Shown here one piece after another: positions 62,395 to 64,000 of a stretch of DNA of 64,000 nt. Each line of letters opens with the position of its first letter. The stretch's first letter is position 1. The notes under the pieces are model-generated. The model had not been told where the DNA came from, made no database searches, and was given only the letters and a program-made list of their open reading frames with translations. This DNA comes from an uncultured Prevotellaceae bacterium (GTDB lineage: Bacteria > Bacteroidota > Bacteroidia > Bacteroidales > Bacteroidaceae): NCBI GenBank assembly GCA_900315745.1, contig ONAG01000004.1, forward strand, positions 1 to 64,000, written 5' to 3'. The position numbers and the translations under genes were made by a program.

Positions 62395-62426
62395 CACTGA
62401 AAATAAAAGGGTATATTATTCAAAGC

Positions 62427-64000
62427 ATGGAAATGTCAAATTTTATTAAGGTTCTAAAGAGAATTCCCCATAAATTAGCTGCCCCAGTATTAAAGGAGAC
62501 AACGTTCTTTCTCTTCTTCCTTGTTTTCACCACTCCTACCCTATTGGTTTATTTGTTTAGAGAGCTAAGAGATGGCGAAGGGTTGTCGTTGATTGTACGT
62601 GTGTTTAAGGATTTTTCTTTAGCTGTACTTTTCTCATACATATTCACGAGCATAATATATTTGACGCGCAGCAGATTTGTAAAAATTTTATTCTACATTA
62701 TTTTGCTCATTCTGTTCGCAATTAATCTCTATTTGCGATTGGTTTTCGGTCTTACACTATCCCCACTTATTATAGTGTTGATAGGTGAAACCACTGAAGG
62801 TGAAGCCTCAGAATTCATCAGCACATTCATGACAACACCCAAAGCCTTTATGGCATTTTTCATTTCGTTTGTTGTTGCATTGCTTTTCATGTTTGAGAAG
62901 CGAATTAACAAATTGCTCCAAAAACTACTATCTCCAAAGATAGTGAGGCACTCAATTACATTTTTATTAATAATAATGCTCCTAACGAGTTTTACACAAA
63001 TACACATATATCCTGCTTTGTTCAAGACCCCAAACACATACGAGATGGAAAAGTGGAAGGAAGAACACGACCCTCTTCATAAAGACTATGTGACAGGCTT
63101 GATATATGCTCTATACGGTCCGAATGTTGTGGCGAAGGAAAACACCTTGGCAATAGAAACCACATACAAGGCGAGCAAGCTCAAACATGTGCGCAACGAT
63201 TCCACCAACACCCCTCTTACAATAATATATGTACTCGGCGAATCTTTTATCAAAAACCATTCAAACATATATGGTTATGAATTGTGCACCAATCCTCACA
63301 TGGCATCTGAGATAGCTTCTGGAAACATGTTTGCATTTACCGATGTCATATCTCCAGGAAATGTCACCAATTTTGTGGCGAAGAATTCATTTTGCACAAA
63401 CAGCATAACAGAAAAAGAATACAGATGGTTTGACTATCCTTATTTTCCCATGATATTTAAGTCTGCCGGATTTGACGTTTTCATGTACGACAACCAATTC
63501 AATTATGACATGAATTCCAATTCCACATTTACCTTGATATCATTTCTATTCAACAAGAAGATTCAAGAATTGTCGTACACAGATGTCTGTTCCAACAGAT
63601 TTGATTACGATGGCGATCTTATAGATGATTTTTTCAAGAATCACCAATTAGGCAAGAAAGATGACCTTGTGTTGTTTCATCTTATGGGCCAACATATCAA
63701 AGCTTCTGAACGGTTTCCCCATACCCCAGAATTTATGCATTTCACAACAGACAGCATAAACAATGATGCCTCCTACATGACAAAAGAGAAGAAACAAAAT
63801 ATAGCAGACTATGACAATGCCACATATTACAACGATTTTGTCATTTGGAAGATAATTGAGAAAATACGTGACAAGAATGCGTTGTTGGTATATTTTCCAG
63901 ACCATGGTGAAGAAGTTTATGATTATCGAGACAATGAAGGAAGATGCAGCTCAGACGACAAGGTAAATCTATTAAAATATCATTTTGATTTGCCATTTTT
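62427..64000 (+). CDS. Phosphoethanolamine-transferase-like membrane protein (sulfatase superfamily), 3' truncated by the window
   Basis: The frame is open from ATG 62427 to the window end, giving 524 residues. Five N-terminal transmembrane segments (~30-50, 70-90, 92-112, 140-160, 173-190) precede a periplasmic alkaline-phosphatase-type domain. This matches EptA-like enzymes that put phosphoethanolamine on lipid A or glycans. Metal/catalytic landmarks are V-L-G-E-S-F near 274, a candidate nucleophile Thr in G-N-V-T-N-F, His in M-G-Q-H-I, and P-D-H-G-E-E near 492-497. The exact acceptor is unknown. It is divergent from mutA. Confidence 0.85.
   Translation, partial: MEMSNFIKVLKRIPHKLAAPVLKETTFFLFFLVFTTPTLLVYLFRELRDGEGLSLIVRVFKDFSLAVLFSYIFTSIIYLTRSRFVKILFYIILLILFAINLYLRLVFGLTLSPLIIVLIGETTEGEASEFISTFMTTPKAFMAFFISFVVALLFMFEKRINKLLQKLLSPKIVRHSITFLLIIMLLTSFTQIHIYPALFKTPNTYEMEKWKEEHDPLHKDYVTGLIYALYGPNVVAKENTLAIETTYKASKLKHVRNDSTNTPLTIIYVLGESFIKNHSNIYGYELCTNPHMASEIASGNMFAFTDVISPGNVTNFVAKNSFCTNSITEKEYRWFDYPYFPMIFKSAGFDVFMYDNQFNYDMNSNSTFTLISFLFNKKIQELSYTDVCSNRFDYDGDLIDDFFKNHQLGKKDDLVLFHLMGQHIKASERFPHTPEFMHFTTDSINNDASYMTKEKKQNIADYDNATYYNDFVIWKIIEKIRDKNALLVYFPDHGEEVYDYRDNEGRCSSDDKVNLLKYHFDLPF

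Larger units (their letters stand above)
62126..62426. other. Divergent AT-rich intergenic region between mutA and the transferase-like gene
   Basis: These 301 bp hold the two promoter elements listed separately. No small ORF with credible features, repeat array or cobalamin-riboswitch-like element could be recognised, although mutA encodes a B12-dependent enzyme subunit. Confidence 0.5.

Noticed and set aside
62126..62426. Cobalamin riboswitch upstream of mutA
   Set aside because: I looked for B12-box-like conserved stems in the 5' region because the enzyme uses B12, but found none; the leader is short and AT-rich.

Overview
The window reads as a chromosomal segment of a Bacteroidales bacterium, most likely Prevotella/Segatella or a close relative. 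The evidence is SusC/SusD pairs, a Bat (aerotolerance) operon, a GldB lipoprotein, DUF4301 and DUF2027 proteins, B12-dependent methylmalonyl-CoA mutase, secreted enzymes ending in basic 'G-x-Y-I-x-x-G-K-K' tails, and many promoters of the Bacteroidetes type (-7 TAnnTTTG) with few Shine-Dalgarno sites. No rRNA, tRNA, CRISPR array, prophage or insertion sequence was seen.

Layout. (1) 1-13431, plus strand: part of a polysaccharide-utilisation locus. It has a 5'-truncated SusD, a SusC/SusD pair, a secreted protein of unknown function, a PL11 rhamnogalacturonan lyase, and a secreted multidomain protein joining an endonuclease/exonuclease/phosphatase (EEP) domain to dockerin-like repeats. The PL11 lyase points to rhamnogalacturonan I (pectin) as substrate. 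(2) 13428-23103: MFS transporter, DUF4301 protein, a RelA/SpoT protein with a degenerate hydrolase site, a TetR regulator, a LytS/LytTR-type two-component pair and NAD synthetase. (3) 23129-34615, minus strand: a long colinear run moxR-DUF58-DUF4381-like-batA-batB-batC-batDE(fused)-PAP2-queA-DUF2027, leading into nadE. (4) 34809-41747, minus strand: a housekeeping run DMP19-smpB-metH-HAD-map-tsaD-pncC. (5) 42015-43744: a NifU-like scaffold with a GGGtGRT-family protein, a conserved but uncharacterised pair. (6) 43805-52987: a cohesin-like secreted protein, a 9-bp minisatellite, an NhaC antiporter split by an A8 homopolymer, a threonine aldolase, a COG0523 metallochaperone GTPase with a long His/Glu repeat, a CotH surface protein coupled to a radical SAM protein, and GldB. 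(7) 53289-57968: ispE, a Nudix hydrolase, clpC and an MgtC protein. (8) 58100-62125: the two methylmalonyl-CoA mutase subunits, consistent with propionate/succinate metabolism. (9) 62427-end: a phosphoethanolamine-transferase-like membrane protein cut by the window edge.

The items most worth a second look are the NifU-like/GGGtGRT pair, the homopolymer-disrupted nhaC, the lost start of the DUF2027 gene, the BatD-BatE fusion with a buried signal-peptide-like segment, the 9-bp repeat array and the EEP-dockerin protein in a pectin locus. I could not run homology searches. Family names come from recognising motifs, gene order and protein length.
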